Below are positions 62,880 to 64,000 of a stretch of DNA of 64,000 nt, one piece after another. The DNA lies in the NCBI RefSeq assembly GCF_040802235.1, contig NC_133156.1:26865343-26929342 (forward strand). Reading direction: 5' to 3'. The stretch comes from Manis javanica (lineage: Eukaryota > Chordata > Mammalia > Pholidota > Manidae). The translations under genes and the position numbers were made by a program. The notes beneath the pieces were generated by a model. The model saw only the letters and a list, made by a program, of their open reading frames with translations, ran no database searches and was not told the origin of the DNA. How positions within the stretch are numbered: the first letter of the stretch is position 1; each line of letters opens with the position of its first letter.

Positions 62880-63960
62880 AACTATTTGTTGGGCACTGGG
62901 AATTAACAGTGAACAAAAGAGACAACAATCCCTGCTTTTGCCAAGTGTATGTTTTAATGAGGAGAGACAGGCAACAAAAATAAGCAATAGACATATCGTA
63001 TCAGTAGGTGTATCTGTTATGGAGAAAAGCCAGGGATGTGAAAAAGAGAGTCCGGGGGCAGAGGAAGGGATTGCAGTCTCTCTAAATAGCAAAGAAGATC
63101 CCACTGAGAGGTGCTATCTAAACAAAGACCTAAAGTGGGTGAGCAAACAAGCTATATGGATTTGTTTGGGAGGAGCATTCCAGCCAGAGGGAAGAGCACA
63201 TGTGCACATGTTAGGCACTGGGATGGGAATGTGCCTAGCCTGTTTGAAGAATGACAAGGAGGTCAGTGTGGCTGGAGCAGAGTGACTAGGAAGAGAAGTA
63301 GAGTAGGTCAGAGCAATAGCAGGTAGGGGAAATTGTGTAGAGATCTGTGAGCCATTTTAAGGACTTTGGTTTTTGCTCTGAATGAGATTGAAAGGTCCTG
63401 GAGGAGTTGAGCAATGCCAATGATCTGACTTGGGTTTAAAAGCATGCTTTGTCTACTGGGTTGATATAAGCAAGGGCAGGATCAGGGACAGGCTATAGTT
63501 CCAGTAATCCAGGATAAGGTTCCAGTGATTTAACAAGTGTGATAGTAGTGAGAGTGGTGAGAGGTGGTCAGTTTCTGAAAGTATTTTTATGGTAGGCTGG
63601 AAAAGTTGATGGATAGGAGATGGAGGACACAAATACTTTGGCCTGAGCAACAAGAAGGATAGCTCAGGAAGACACTGGCAAAATCAACCTTGTTGGGGAA
63701 CAAAGGGAGATTGTTGTGTGTGAAGTGCCTGTTAGTCATTCAAGGGAAGAGGTCAGGCAGGCACTGCCATTATTGCAGAGAGGGGAGAGGTCCAGCCTGG
63801 GGAAAAAAATTTGGCATTGTCAGCATATTGATGGCAGCTAAGCAAAGAGACCTGATGAGATCACCAAGGAAGTGAATGCAAGTAAAGATGAGAGGAATCC
63901 GAAACACCTAGTTGGGGGGGTGGGGGGGGGGGCAGAAAGGTGACTAGGAATGGACAAAAG
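62880..63960 (+). repeat. L2 LINE 3' region
   Basis: 'gggcactgggaattaacagt', 'caacaatccctgcttttgcc', 'gtgagcaaacaagctatatg' and 'ttaggcactgggatgggaat', with the 'ctgtgagccattttaaggac' block, are in the order of an L2 3' kilobase. Confidence 0.75.
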
Positions 63961-64000
63961 GAACTGCAAAGGCATGGGCACTAGCTAAGAGGAAAGCAGG

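Overview
This is a stretch of a placental mammal's nuclear genome. It has large introns with canonical GT-AG boundaries, one CpG-island promoter, and ancient mammalian repeats (MIR, L2, Tigger, hAT fossils) together with younger L1 copies and an unusual retrovirus-derived retroposon family. No Alu, B1, Bov-tA or Can-SINE was recognised. From memory only, the L1 3' end and the retroposon family resemble those of pangolins (Manis); I put this at about even odds, and a repeat-library search would settle it.

Only one protein-coding gene is supported: SLC36A1 (PAT1/LYAAT1, the proton-coupled small neutral amino-acid transporter), on the minus strand. Ten coding exons lie at 47725-47867 (start), 37387-37477, 36436-36524, 35881-35976, 33863-33947, 33251-33469, 26124-26222, 23363-23529, 20152-20321 and 10216-10487 (stop). 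All splice phases agree and the joined frame is open for 476 codons, the same length as the human protein. A non-coding first exon is inferred in the CpG island, with its donor at 59354/59353. The 3' UTR probably runs from 10215 to about 6300.

Layout: 1-6300 is downstream intergenic DNA with MIR and L1 fossils. 6300-10215 is the putative 3' UTR and contains a 62-bp segment present twice without a mismatch. 10216-59500 is the gene body. Its introns hold an ATP5PD processed pseudogene inside an older 40-bp minisatellite (17.6-18.7 kb), a Tigger1 deletion derivative (19.4-19.9 kb), two retrovirus-derived retroposon insertions (26.7-28.6 and 29.2-30.2 kb), and a purine-rich GC island (34.8-35.0 kb). 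Further upstream in the gene, a large 5'-truncated L1 splits a hAT-type fossil (39.6-45.4 kb), an inverted repeat sits at 49.9/50.7 kb, and two more retroposon insertions follow (50.8-51.6 and 54.1-55.0 kb, the last nested in an old L1). 58.8-59.7 kb is the CpG-island promoter. 59.7-64 kb is upstream flank with L1, a small palindromic DNA transposon and L2.

The most interesting material is the retroposon family. Its four copies start at different points but share a 3' end after an AATAAA, carry A-tails and have target-site duplications, as expected for L1-machinery copying of a retroviral env/LTR-type transcript. One copy is fused behind an L1 3' UTR, like an L1 3' transduction. I found no convincing new gene system.
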